From: Ramlibacter sp.
GTDB lineage: Bacteria > Pseudomonadota > Gammaproteobacteria > Burkholderiales > Burkholderiaceae_C
Reading direction: 5' to 3'
Assembly: GCF_028291745.1 (NCBI RefSeq)
Contig: NZ_JAQGNQ010000137.1
Location: forward strand, 1-55,647
Length of the DNA: 55,647 nt
Shown here piece by piece: positions 35,586 to 46,717 of this stretch. Within the stretch, counting starts at the first letter, position 1. Each line of letters opens with the position of its first letter. The notes beneath the pieces were generated by a model. That model made no database searches. It was given only the letters and a program-made list of their open reading frames with translations, and was not told where the DNA came from. The position numbers and the translations under genes are program-made.

Positions 35586-37607
35586 TCAGGCCATTCCCTG
35601 GTGGCGCAACAGTGCGTCGAGGGTGGGCTCGCGTCCGCGAAAGGCCTTGAAGGACTCCATGGCCGGCCGGCTGCCGCCCGCTTCGAGGATCGCCTGGCGG
35701 TATTTGCGCCCGGCCTGGACGCTGGGCAGGCCGTCTTCGCCCGCGCTCTCCTCGAAGGCGGCATACGCGTCCGCGCTCAGGACTTCGGCCCACTTGTAGC
35801 TGTAGTAGCCCGCCGCATAGCCGCCCGCGAAGACGTGGCTGAAGGTGTGCGCCATGCGGTTGAAAGCCGGCGGATGCAGCACCGAAACCTCGTCGCGCAC
35901 TTGTTGCAACAACGGCATGAAATCTTCGGCCGGATCGTGGTCGCTGTGCAACAGCATGTCGAACAGGGCGAACTCGATCTGCCGCAGCGTGGCCAGGCCG
36001 CTCTGGAAATTCCTGCCCGCCAGCATCTTGTCGAACAGTTCGCGCGGCAAGGGCTCGCCCGTGTCCACGTGCGCCGTCATGTGCTTGAGCACGCCCCATT
36101 CCCAGCAGAAGTTCTCCATGAACTGGCTCGGGAGTTCCACCGCGTCCCACTCGACGCCGCTGATGCCGGAAACGTCGCGCTCGTTGACGCGCGTGAGCAT
36201 GTGGTGCAGGCCGTGGCCGGATTCGTGGAACAGCGTGATCACGTCGTCGTGCGTCAGCAGCGCCGGCTTGCCGTCGACGCCCTCGGCGAAGTTGCACACC
36301 AGATGCGCGATCGGCGTCTGCAACTGGCCGTTGTCGGGGCGCAGCCAGCGTGCGCGGACGTCGTCCATCCAGGCGCCACCGCGCTTGCCCGTGCGGGCTG
36401 CCGGGTCGAGGTAGAACTGGCCGACCAGTTCTCCGCCGCGTTCGATGCGATAGAACTCCACGCTGGCGTTCCACGCCGGCGCGTGGTCGCGGCGGATCTC
36501 GACTTCGAACAGCGTCTCGACGATCTTGAACAGGCCGGCCAGCACCTTGGGCGCCGTGAAGTACTGCTTGACCTCCTGCTCGCTGAAGGAATAGCGCGCT
36601 TCCTTGAGCTTCTCGCCGATATAGGCCCAGTCCCAGGCGTGCGGGTCGGTGATGCCGAGCGTCTCGGCCGCGAAGCTGCGCATGTCCTGCACGTCCTTCT
36701 GCGCATAGGGGCGAGCACGATGTGCGAGGTCACGCAGGAACTGGATCACCTGCCTGGGCGATTCGGCCATCTTGGACACGACCGACACCTCGCCGAAGCT
36801 GCCGTATCCCAGCAGCTTCGCCTCTTCCTGGCGCAGCGAGAGGATCTCGCGGATCAGGGGCGTGTTGTCGTACCTGGGGTCGCCCTGGTCGCTGGCGCGT
36901 GTGACGTAGGCGCGATAGAGGCGTTCGCGCAGCGTGCGGTTGTGGCCGAATTGCATGACCGGCAGGTAGCTGGGCATCTTCAGCGTGAGCTTGCAGCCGC
37001 TCTTGCCCTCGGCCTCGGCGGCGGCACGCGCTGTCTGGACCACGTCGGGCGGCACACCATCGAGTTCATCCTCGCCGGCGTAATAGGAGTAGCTGTCGGT
37101 AGCGTCGAGCGCGTGCTCGCTGAATTTCTGGCTCAGTTCGGCCTGGCGCTCCTGGATCTGCGCGAAGCGCTCCTTGGCCGCTCCCGTGAGCTCCGCGCCC
37201 GAGAGCGTGAAGTTGCGCAGGGCATTCTTGTGCGCCTGGCGCTGCTCGGGCGTGAGCTTGGCGGCATCGATCGCCTTGTACTTGGCGTACAGCTTCTCGT
37301 CGGCGCCGAGGCGGGTCCAGAACTCGGTGACGCGCGGCAGGGCCTCGTTGTATGCGGCACGCAGTTCAGGCGTGTCCGCGACCGCGTTGAGGTGGCCCAC
37401 CATGCCCCAGGCGCGACCGAGGCGCTCGGTGGCTACGTCGAGCACGCGCGCGATCTCGTTCCAGTCCGCCGGAAAGTCCGGCTGCGTCGCGGCCGTCAGC
37501 GCCTGGTCCGCCTGACCCAGCAGTTCGTCCATCGCCGGCGCCACGTGCTCGGGCCGGACCTGGTCGAAGAGGGGAAGATCCTTGAAGTCGAGGAGAGGGT
37601 TGCTCAT
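35586..37607 (-). CDS. prlC: Oligopeptidase A (M3 family zinc metallopeptidase)
   Basis: 673 aa, the length of E. coli PrlC/OpdA (about 680). The zinc site is H-E-S-G-H in LFHESGHGLHHML with a downstream Glu ligand in GISGVEWDAVELPSQ. It degrades short peptides, including cleaved signal peptides, in the cytoplasm. The ATG at 37607 has GAGG upstream and is preferred to the one at 37616. The 228-bp gap to folD contains a GCAGAAG palindromic repeat. Confidence 0.95.
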   Translation of the reverse strand: MSNPLLDFKDLPLFDQVRPEHVAPAMDELLGQADQALTAATQPDFPADWNEIARVLDVATERLGRAWGMVGHLNAVADTPELRAAYNEALPRVTEFWTRLGADEKLYAKYKAIDAAKLTPEQRQAHKNALRNFTLSGAELTGAAKERFAQIQERQAELSQKFSEHALDATDSYSYYAGEDELDGVPPDVVQTARAAAEAEGKSGCKLTLKMPSYLPVMQFGHNRTLRERLYRAYVTRASDQGDPRYDNTPLIREILSLRQEEAKLLGYGSFGEVSVVSKMAESPRQVIQFLRDLAHRARPYAQKDVQDMRSFAAETLGITDPHAWDWAYIGEKLKEARYSFSEQEVKQYFTAPKVLAGLFKIVETLFEVEIRRDHAPAWNASVEFYRIERGGELVGQFYLDPAARTGKRGGAWMDDVRARWLRPDNGQLQTPIAHLVCNFAEGVDGKPALLTHDDVITLFHESGHGLHHMLTRVNERDVSGISGVEWDAVELPSQFMENFCWEWGVLKHMTAHVDTGEPLPRELFDKMLAGRNFQSGLATLRQIEFALFDMLLHSDHDPAEDFMPLLQQVRDEVSVLHPPAFNRMAHTFSHVFAGGYAAGYYSYKWAEVLSADAYAAFEESAGEDGLPSVQAGRKYRQAILEAGGSRPAMESFKAFRGREPTLDALLRHQGMA

Positions 37608-37700
37608 GGCCCTCATTTTGCGGCAGCTTGCGGCTCGTCAAGGGGGTGAGCGGATTGGCAATCCTGATCTTGGTGATTGCCGAACGAACTACCAGCATCC

Positions 37701-37807
37701 GGACGCAGAAAGCGCAGAAGTTACGCAGAAGGCGCAGAAGAAAACCTTGAAAAAGGATTCTTTGTCTTTTCTGCGTCTTCTGCGTAACTTCCGCGTCTTC
37801 TGCGTCC
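37701..37807. repeat. Palindromic repeat A (GCAGAAG element), copy 2
   Basis: Inverted 42-nt arms at 37701-37742 and 37766-37807 with a 23-nt AT-richer loop. Each arm holds four GCAGAAG-type heptamers with 9/11/9-bp spacing. It lies between folD and prlC, both leftward, 29 bp past the folD stop codon, so it may act as a terminator or processing site. Confidence 0.9.
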
Positions 37808-37835
37808 GCTTGTTGGGTTTTTGGATTCGACAGCC

Positions 37836-38687
37836 TCAGCCCGCCGTCCGCTCCGCCGCCTCGATCGTGTTCACCAGCAGCATCGCGCGCGTCATCGGGC
37901 CGACGCCGCCCGGCACTGGCGTGATCCAGCCGGCGACCTCGCTCACGCCAGCGAAGTCGACGTCGCCGCACAACTTGCCTTCGTCGTTGCGGTTCATGCC
38001 CACGTCGATCACCACCGCGCCCGGCTTGACCATGTCCTTCGTCAGCACATTGCGCTTGCCGACGGCGGCGACCACCACGTCGGCTTGCAAGGTCATGGCC
38101 TTGAGGTCGGCGGTGCGGCTGTGGCAGATCGTGACGGTGGCATCGCGGCCGAGCAGCATCATGGCCATGGGTTTGCCCACGATGTTGCTGCGGCCTATCA
38201 CCACCGCGTGCTTGCCCCTGAGGTCCAGGCCGATGGAGTCGATCATCTTCAGGCAGCCATAGGGCGTGCACGGCCAGAAGCCCGGCTGCCCCACCATCAG
38301 CGCGCCGGCACTGGCGACGTGGAAGCCGTCCACGTCCTTGGCCGGTGCGATGGTCTCGATGACCCGGGCGGAGTCCATGTGCCTGGGTAGCGGCAGCTGC
38401 ACCAGGATGCCGTGCACCGAGGCATCGTCATTGAGGGCGTGGATGCGCGCGAGCAGGTCGGCCTCGCTCATGTCCGCGGGATAGCGCTCGAGCGTTGCCT
38501 TCAGGCCGGTCTGCTCGCTGTCGGCCACCTTGTGCTTCACATACACCTGGCTGGCCGGATCCTCGCCGACCAGCACGATGGCCAGCTGCGGCTGAATGCC
38601 GCGGGCCTTGAGGGCTTCGGTACGGCCGGCCACTTCGGCGCGCACCCGCTTGGCGAGGGCGTTGCCGTCGATGATTTGTGCTGTCAT
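37836..38687 (-). CDS. folD: Bifunctional methylenetetrahydrofolate dehydrogenase/cyclohydrolase
   Basis: 283 aa. It converts 5,10-methylene-THF to 10-formyl-THF. Conserved sites are [14 protein letters not shown] (catalytic Lys), [17 protein letters not shown], the NADP loop [12 protein letters not shown] and [14 protein letters not shown] near the end. The ATG at 38687 gives the normal length, though no good ribosome site is visible. It is bracketed by two copies of repeat A. Confidence 0.97.
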   Translation of the reverse strand: MTAQIIDGNALAKRVRAEVAGRTEALKARGIQPQLAIVLVGEDPASQVYVKHKVADSEQTGLKATLERYPADMSEADLLARIHALNDDASVHGILVQLPLPRHMDSARVIETIAPAKDVDGFHVASAGALMVGQPGFWPCTPYGCLKMIDSIGLDLRGKHAVVIGRSNIVGKPMAMMLLGRDATVTICHSRTADLKAMTLQADVVVAAVGKRNVLTKDMVKPGAVVIDVGMNRNDEGKLCGDVDFAGVSEVAGWITPVPGGVGPMTRAMLLVNTIEAAERTAG

Positions 38688-38702
38688 GGTTCGAAGAAAT
38701 TT

Positions 38703-38794
38703 GAACGCAGAAGACGCAGAAGTGACGCAGAAGACGCAGAAAAGACCGAAAGAGTTTTCTGCGTCTTCTACGTACTTCTGCGTCTTCTGCGTTC
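38703..38794. repeat. Palindromic repeat A (GCAGAAG element), copy 3
   Basis: Inverted arms at 38703-38744 and 38754-38794 with only a 9-nt loop; the right arm is one base shorter than in the other copies. Heptamers and spacing match copies 1 and 2. It starts 16 bp upstream of the folD start and ends 39 bp after the FixJ-type regulator stop codon. Confidence 0.9.
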
Positions 38795-38833
38795 TAAAAC
38801 GCTTGTTGCGCCCGCTGCGCCCAAGACGCGGCC

Positions 38834-39460
38834 TCAGCCCTTCGGCGGCTGCTGCCCCAGCGCGATCTTCAGCAGGTCGGCGACCGTGTTGGCGTTGAGC
38901 TTTTCCATGATGTTGGCGCGGTGCGCCTCCACCGTCTTGATGCTGATGCCCAGGTCGTCGGCGATCTGCTTGTTCAGGCGGCCGGCGACGATGCGTTCGA
39001 GCACCTGCGCTTCGCGTGAGGTCAGCTTCGACAGCAGCGCGTCCCGGCTGGCGGCGCTCTGGAATTCGGCGAAGCTTTCCTTGGCGCGCTCGAGCATGCG
39101 CTCGACCAGGCTCACCAGTTCGTCTTCCTTGAAAGGCTTCTGGATGAAATCCATCGCGCCCTTCTTCATGGTGTTCACCGCCATCGGCACGTCGCCATGG
39201 CCGGTGATGAAGACGACGGGCAGCGGCGACTTGCGTTCGACCAGGCGGTCCTGCAGTTCGAGGCCGGTCATGCCACCCATGCGGATGTCGACGATCAGGC
39301 AGGCGACCTCGCGCGGGTCGTAACGGGCGAGGAAGGATTCGGCGGAGTCGAAGCAGCGGACCCGGTAGTCCTTGCCTTCGAGCAGCCATTGCAGCGAATC
39401 ACGCACGGCCTCGTCGTCATCGACGACATAGACCGTTCCCTTCTTGGGAATCAAAGACAT
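38834..39460 (-). CDS. FixJ/NarL-type response regulator
   Basis: 208 aa. A receiver domain with phospho-acceptor D58 ([11 protein letters not shown]) and Lys in FIQKPF is joined to a LuxR-type helix-turn-helix ([43 protein letters not shown]). The layout is that of FixJ/TodT/StyR regulators. GGAGG precedes the ATG. It follows the PAS kinase gene by 59 bp and is its likely partner. Proximity to the divergent aceE gene makes control of pyruvate dehydrogenase plausible but unproven. Confidence 0.93.
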   Translation of the reverse strand: MSLIPKKGTVYVVDDDEAVRDSLQWLLEGKDYRVRCFDSAESFLARYDPREVACLIVDIRMGGMTGLELQDRLVERKSPLPVVFITGHGDVPMAVNTMKKGAMDFIQKPFKEDELVSLVERMLERAKESFAEFQSAASRDALLSKLTSREAQVLERIVAGRLNKQIADDLGISIKTVEAHRANIMEKLNANTVADLLKIALGQQPPKG

Positions 39461-39519
39461 CAGTAGAAACCTCCGCGATCCTCGCTACGGTTGATTGAAG
39501 CTTGGGGCGGCCCGGCGCT

Positions 39520-42057
39520 TCAAGCTGTTGTCACCCCCGCGTCCTTGCCCACGATCGGACTTGTCGTCCCCGAGACCGGTATCCAGAACGAAAACCGGCA
39601 GCCCGCAACCTCGGATCCATTGTAGATGTTCTCCGCCTGCATCCTTCCGTGGTGCGACTCCACGATGGATCGGCACAGGTTCAGGCCGATGCCCATGCCC
39701 TCTGCCTTGGTCGAGAAGAAGGCTTCGTACAGGCGCTCCATCACCTCCGGCGCGAGGCCCTGGCCCGAGTCGAGCACCGAGAATTCCACCACCTGCTGTT
39801 GCTCCGTCTGCTTGGGCAGCACGCGCAGTTCGACACTGCGCCGGCCGGTGGGGCGCTCTGCCTGTTCCACCGCTTCCGCCGCGTTGCGCAGCAGGTTCAC
39901 CAGCACCTGCTCGATCAGGATCGGGTCGACCATCAGGTGCGGCAGGCGCGCGGCCACGTAGTGCGACATGCGCACGTTGCGCCGGCGCAGTTCGATCTCG
40001 GCGAGTTCCAGCGCCTCGGTGACGATCAGGCTCACGTCCGACAGCGTGCGGTTCGGCTCGCTGCGCTTCACGAAGCTGCGGATGCGCTGGATGATCTGGC
40101 CCGCGCGCTGCGCCTGGCGCGCCGTCTTGTCGAGCGCCGCGAGCATGTCCTCCTCGCCGATCTGCTTGCTGCGGATGCGCGACATCAAGCCGTTGCAATA
40201 GTTGCTGATCGCGGTGAGCGGCTGGTTCAGTTCGTGCGCCACGCTCGAGGCCATCTCGCCCATCGTGATCAGGCGGCTGGCGGACTGCGCGCGCTCGGCC
40301 TGTGCCGCGGCCTGTTCTTCCGCGTTGCGGCGCGTGGTGATGTCGGTGGCAATCACCATCTGCGCCAGCCGGCCGTCGACCCAGTTCAGGTAGCGCGAAC
40401 GCACTTCCAGCCACTTGCCCAGTTCGGGCACGAAGATCTCCGCGTTCTCGGAGCTCGCCGAGGTCAGGCTGTTGGTGGGCAGGCCGACGAAGGAGTCGAC
40501 GTCGTCCAGGTGTTCGTCGCTGGGGCGCGGCGTTTCGGTCATGCCCGCCTGCGCCACCATGCCGAGGTGGCCACCGGCGCGGCCGCCGAACCAGAGGCGG
40601 TACAGCTTGTTGGCGAACAGCAGTTCCTCGCTGCCCAGGGGCGCCACCGACACCGCGGCGTCCAGCGCCTCCAGCACGGTGGTGAAGCGCTCGTGCGAGG
40701 CCTGCAATTGTTCGCGGATGCGGGTGGGCTCGGTGATGTCGGTCATCGACGTCATCCAGCCGGTCTGGTTGCCCTTGGCATCCACCAAGGGCGACACGTA
40801 CAGGCGCGCATCGAACACGCTGCCGTCCTTGCGTTTCACCCGCACCTGGAAGCCGCCCTGGATGGTGCGACCGCGCAGTTCGTCATCGAGCCGCGCCATC
40901 AGCAGTTCGCGGTCTTCGTCGGGCCAGTAGGGGAAGGGCGGCGTGCGGCCCACGAGTTCGGCCTCGCTCCAGCCGGTCATCTGGCAGAAGGCCGCATTGA
41001 CGTACGTGATGCGGCCATGCAGGTCGAGCGCCCGCATGCCCGTGAGCATGGAGTTCTCCATCGCGCGGCGGAAGTTGGTCTCCGCCATCAGCGCCTGCTG
41101 CACCTTCATCCGCCGGCGCGTGTGCCGCCAGTTGGCGATCAGCATCCACGCCGTCATGGCCGACAAGGCGCCGACCAGCCAGAACAGGCCGCTGCCGATC
41201 ACGCCCAGCCCGGTGCGATAGGCCTGCGCCCGCACGACCAGGCCGTTGCCCACGGGGGAGACCGGCACTTCGTACTCGTTCGGTTGTGCGGCCCACGGCA
41301 GCAACTGCGTGGCCGGATTGCGCGGCGGCACCGAGGTGCCCGCCAGCACGCGGCCCTTGCCATCGAGCAGGGCCACCGCGTACTTGGCCGCCACTTCGGC
41401 CGGCACGCCATAGCGCAGCAGGCTGTCGATCGAATATTCGCCGAGGATCACGCCCGCGAACTTGCCCTGGTCGGCCAGCGGCACGTGCAGTTGCAGCAGG
41501 TTCGAGGTGTCGGACCCGGCCACCGGCTGCGAATACACCGGCTGCTGCAGGTCACGCGCCAGGCTGTACATGGTCTCGGTCTCGCCGGGGCGCAGCACTT
41601 CGCCGGGCACGCGCATCTGCGCGATGCTGAGACTCGGGGCCGCGTAGCTCGCCGTCACGCGCCGGCGCTCGTCGATCCACGTGAGCATCAAGAGCTCGGG
41701 GTACTGGGCGATCATCGACTCGGCGCGGCCGACGAATTCCTCCGGGTCGACCTCCTTGTTCGAGATGTCGCGCGCCATCCGCATCAGCTGCTCCTGGCGC
41801 TCCAGCAGGCGCAGGCGCAGGCGCTGCTGGCCGTATTCGACGTCGCGGCGCACGGCCTCCTGCTCGCGGTCCATCTCCTCGAGACGCAGGTACACGAAGG
41901 CCGAGATGATGGCGGCCAGAAACAGCAACACCGCCGCCAGCGGGGCGAGCATGGCGTAGCGGTCCTGGCGGGTGGGCGTCTGGCTGCGCCACCAGTGGCG
42001 CCACCAGTTGGGAAGGGGACCTTCGGAGGAAAACTCCGAAGCGGGAGGGTCTTGCAT
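39520..42057 (-). CDS. PAS-domain hybrid-free sensor histidine kinase (FixL/DctB-like)
   Basis: About 845 aa from the ATG at 42057; a TTG at 42099 is possible. TM1 is at about 35-57, a periplasmic ligand-binding region follows to about 285, then TM2 (about 288-308). Two PAS domains follow (from about 325 and 450), the first with a PAC segment. The HisKA box has His608 in SSVAHELNQPLTAISNY, and the ATPase domain has NLLRNAAEAV, DSGQGL and GMGIGL. The HELNQPL form is typical of FixL, DctB and StyS kinases. An external organic acid or redox signal is likely; no heme-PAS signature is evident. Confidence 0.92.
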   Translation of the reverse strand: MQDPPASEFSSEGPLPNWWRHWWRSQTPTRQDRYAMLAPLAAVLLFLAAIISAFVYLRLEEMDREQEAVRRDVEYGQQRLRLRLLERQEQLMRMARDISNKEVDPEEFVGRAESMIAQYPELLMLTWIDERRRVTASYAAPSLSIAQMRVPGEVLRPGETETMYSLARDLQQPVYSQPVAGSDTSNLLQLHVPLADQGKFAGVILGEYSIDSLLRYGVPAEVAAKYAVALLDGKGRVLAGTSVPPRNPATQLLPWAAQPNEYEVPVSPVGNGLVVRAQAYRTGLGVIGSGLFWLVGALSAMTAWMLIANWRHTRRRMKVQQALMAETNFRRAMENSMLTGMRALDLHGRITYVNAAFCQMTGWSEAELVGRTPPFPYWPDEDRELLMARLDDELRGRTIQGGFQVRVKRKDGSVFDARLYVSPLVDAKGNQTGWMTSMTDITEPTRIREQLQASHERFTTVLEALDAAVSVAPLGSEELLFANKLYRLWFGGRAGGHLGMVAQAGMTETPRPSDEHLDDVDSFVGLPTNSLTSASSENAEIFVPELGKWLEVRSRYLNWVDGRLAQMVIATDITTRRNAEEQAAAQAERAQSASRLITMGEMASSVAHELNQPLTAISNYCNGLMSRIRSKQIGEEDMLAALDKTARQAQRAGQIIQRIRSFVKRSEPNRTLSDVSLIVTEALELAEIELRRRNVRMSHYVAARLPHLMVDPILIEQVLVNLLRNAAEAVEQAERPTGRRSVELRVLPKQTEQQQVVEFSVLDSGQGLAPEVMERLYEAFFSTKAEGMGIGLNLCRSIVESHHGRMQAENIYNGSEVAGCRFSFWIPVSGTTSPIVGKDAGVTTA

Positions 42058-42122
42058 TGGTCGCGTTAGTGTAGGCGGCAAGGGTGTGATCCTCGGCAAA
42101 GCGCAAGGTGTTCAGTCCATAG

Positions 42123-42179
42123 TTCATATCATGAAATGGGTCAGCACGATTTGAAATCAACTCGGGTTTATGCGACACT
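42123..42179 (+). promoter_or_regulatory. Candidate aceE promoter and small operator palindrome
   Basis: TTGAAA at 42151-42156 and GACACT at 42174-42179 are separated by 17 bp and could form a weak sigma-70 promoter. TTCAT-ATC-ATGAA at 42123-42135 is a perfect inverted repeat just upstream and could bind a regulator. The kinase gene diverges from here. Not tested by anything but pattern. Confidence 0.3.
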
Positions 42180-42236
42180 CGGCGCCGCGCGGGGCCAGCC
42201 CGTACTAAATTCACTTTCGCGATTCAAGGAGACAAC

Positions 42237-44942
<2,706 letters not shown>

Positions 44943-44970
44943 CAATCGTCGCTTCGTCGAATAAAGAGAA

Positions 44971-44986
44971 GGCCCGCGTCCGGGCC
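44971..44986 (+). other. Intercistronic hairpin between aceE and aceF
   Basis: A perfect 6-bp stem (GGCCCG/CGGGCC) with a 4-nt loop in the 61-bp gap. There is no T tract, so it may protect or process the mRNA rather than terminate it. Confidence 0.4.
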
Positions 44987-45003
44987 GCGGAGAACAAAGA
45001 AAA

Positions 45004-45354
45004 ATGGCACTCGTCGAAGTGAAGGTCCCCGACATCGGGGACTTCAAGGAAGTGGCCGTCATCGAGCTGCTGGTGAAGCCGGGCGACACGATCAAGGCGG
45101 AGCAATCGCTGGTCACCGTCGAATCGGACAAGGCATCGATGGAAATTCCTTCCAGCCAGGCTGGCGTGGTGAAGGAAGTGAGAGTGAAGCTCGGCGACAA
45201 GGTCGCCGAAGGGAGCGTGATCGTGGTGCTGGAGGCGGCTGGTGCTGCCTCTTCCCCTCCCCCTCCGGGGGAGGGCAGGGTGGGGGCGTCCCCGCCCCCT
45301 GCCTCGCCTGCGGCTTCGGCACCGCCCCCACCCCAGCCCTCCCCCGGAGGGTGA
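45004..45354 (+). CDS. AceF N-terminal fragment: lipoyl domain 1 plus linker
   Basis: 116 aa if translation stops at the TGA. It is a complete lipoyl domain (lipoylated Lys43) with a Pro/Ala/Ser-rich tail encoded by repeat C. Alone it could be lipoylated but has no catalytic or E1/E3-binding part. Confidence 0.6.
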   Translation: MALVEVKVPDIGDFKEVAVIELLVKPGDTIKAEQSLVTVESDKASMEIPSSQAGVVKEVRVKLGDKVAEGSVIVVLEAAGAASSPPPPGEGRVGASPPPASPAASAPPPPQPSPGG

Positions 45355-45361
45355 TGGAGCC
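45251..45361. repeat. Repeat C in aceF linker 1 (palindromic, read in frame)
   Basis: 111 bp with GC-rich inverted ends (CTCCCCCTCCGGGGGAGGGC on the left, a CCCTCCCCCGGAGGG core on the right) and a conserved centre GCCTCGCCTGCGGCTTCGGC. It encodes a Pro/Ser/Gly linker and holds the TGA at 45352. About 91% identical to 47641-47751 in lpdA (10 differences counted by eye). Confidence 0.88.
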
Positions 45362-45411
45362 AGGCGATCGAAATCCGCGTCCCCGACATCGGCGACTTCA
45401 AGGATGTCGCC

Positions 45412-46701
45412 GTGATCGAAGTGCTGGTCAAGCCCGGTGACACGATCAAGGTCGAACAGTCGCTCGTCACGGTCGAATCGGACAAGGCCTCGATGGAGAT
45501 CCCGTCGTCGTCGGCGGGCGTGCTGAAGGAGCTGAAGGTCAAGGTCGGGGACAAGTTGAACATCGGCGACTTGATCGCCGTGGTTCAGGGCGCCGCGAGT
45601 GCCGCAAGCCCCTCACCCCAACCCTCTCCCCCGAGGGGCGAGGGAGCAACAGCCGCGGCGCAAACCTCTTCTCCCTCTCCCTCTCCCGCCCCTGCGGGAG
45701 AGGGCCGGGGTGAGGGCCGCACCCCGCCAACCGCCGCGCTCCCCCCGCACGACCCGAGTGCTTCCACCGGCACCCTCCCGCACGCCTCCCCCTCGGTGCG
45801 CAAGTTCGCGCGCGAACTCGGCGTGCCGCTCGAGGAAGTCAAGGGCAGCGGCCCCAAGGGACGCATCACGCAGGAAGACGTCCAGGCCTTCACCAAGTCG
45901 GTGATGGCCGGCGATACGCGGACCAAGGCAGCGTCCGGCAAGGCGCCCGCGGGCGGTGGTGGCGAGGCGCTGGGCCTGCTGCCCTGGCCGAAGGTGGACT
46001 TCGCGAAGTTCGGGCCCGTCGAGCGCAAGCCGCTGTCGCGGATCAAGAAGATCAGCGGCGCGAACCTGCATCGCAACTGGGTGATGATCCCGCACGTCAC
46101 CAACCACGACGACGCCGATATCACCGAGCTCGAGGCCTTCCGCGTTTCGACCAACAAGGAGAACGAGAAGTCCGGCGTCAAGGTCACGATGCTCGGCTTC
46201 CTCATCAAGGCCTGCGTTGCGGCCCTGAAGAAATTCCCCGAGTTCAACAGCTCGCTCGACGGCGAAGAGCTCGTGTTCAAGAGCTACTACCACATCGGTT
46301 TTGCGGCGGACACGCCCAACGGCTTGATGGTCCCCGTCATCAGGGACGCGGACAAGAAGGGCGTGCTGGCGATCAGCCAGGAGATGGCCGAGCTCGCGAA
46401 GAAGGCACGCGAAGGCAAACTCAGCCCTGCGGAGATGTCGGGGGCGACTTTCACGATTTCTTCGCTCGGCGGTATCGGAGGTCGGTACTTCACCCCGATC
46501 ATCAATGCCCCGGAAGTCGCTATCCTTGGCGTTTGCCGCAGCCAGACCGAGCCGGTCTGGGACGGCAAGCAGTTCCAGCCGCGGCTGATGCTGCCGTTGT
46601 CGCTCTCCTGGGATCACCGGGTCATCGATGGAGCGTCGGCGGCGCGCTTCAACGCTTATCTGGGACAGATTCTGGCGGACTTCCGCCGCGTGCTTCTCTA
46701 A
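45412..46701 (+). CDS. AceF C-terminal fragment: partial lipoyl domain 2, binding and catalytic domains
   Basis: 429 aa if translation restarts at the GTG at 45412. That start would lack the first strand of lipoyl domain 2, so the domain might not fold. Its lipoyl Lys is codon 25 of this fragment (45484-45486). The subunit-binding and acetyltransferase domains are intact, so a restart product could still form the E2 core. No good ribosome site precedes 45412. Confidence 0.6.
   Translation: MIEVLVKPGDTIKVEQSLVTVESDKASMEIPSSSAGVLKELKVKVGDKLNIGDLIAVVQGAASAASPSPQPSPPRGEGATAAAQTSSPSPSPAPAGEGRGEGRTPPTAALPPHDPSASTGTLPHASPSVRKFARELGVPLEEVKGSGPKGRITQEDVQAFTKSVMAGDTRTKAASGKAPAGGGGEALGLLPWPKVDFAKFGPVERKPLSRIKKISGANLHRNWVMIPHVTNHDDADITELEAFRVSTNKENEKSGVKVTMLGFLIKACVAALKKFPEFNSSLDGEELVFKSYYHIGFAADTPNGLMVPVIRDADKKGVLAISQEMAELAKKAREGKLSPAEMSGATFTISSLGGIGGRYFTPIINAPEVAILGVCRSQTEPVWDGKQFQPRLMLPLSLSWDHRVIDGASAARFNAYLGQILADFRRVLL
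45609..45717. repeat. Repeat D, inverted pair in aceF linker 2 (read in frame)
   Basis: CCCTCACCCCAACCCTCTCC on the left and its near-complement GGGAGAGGGCCGGGGTGAGG on the right form an imperfect inverted pair. It codes for a Pro/Ser/Ala/Gly linker between lipoyl domain 2 and the subunit-binding domain. The right half (45669-45716) matches 51328-51373 in the SoxY-like gene. Confidence 0.85.
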
Positions 46702-46717
46702 TAAGACCAATAACTCG

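Larger units (their letters stand above)
45004..46701 (+). pseudogene. aceF: Dihydrolipoamide acetyltransferase (E2 of PDH), interrupted by an in-frame TGA
   Basis: The reading frame from 45004 to 46701 would give a normal 565-aa E2: lipoyl domain 1 (Lys43 in ESDKAS), linker, lipoyl domain 2, linker, peripheral-subunit-binding domain (SVRKFARELGVPLEEVKGSG) and the catalytic domain ending DHRVIDGASAARF. Codon 117 (45352-45354) is TGA. There is no frameshift: both parts are in the same frame, and the residues just after the stop (SQAIEIRVPDIGDFKD) are the true start of lipoyl domain 2. The stop lies inside a palindromic repeat. The matching codon in the lpdA copy is GGA, one base different. It could be a sequencing error in a G-rich hairpin, a real mutation, or a readthrough site. 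Confidence 0.85.

Noticed and set aside
37701..38794. CRISPR-like repeat array
   Set aside because: Units are inverted, without regular spacers, and there are no cas genes.
39502..42069. An 855-codon plus-strand open frame opposite the PAS kinase
   Set aside because: The kinase carries complete H, N and G boxes on the minus strand; the opposite product is an Arg/His/Ala-rich shadow.
45352..45412. Frameshift as the cause of the broken aceF
   Set aside because: The downstream part is in the same frame as the upstream part (408 bases, 136 codons), so only a stop codon separates them.
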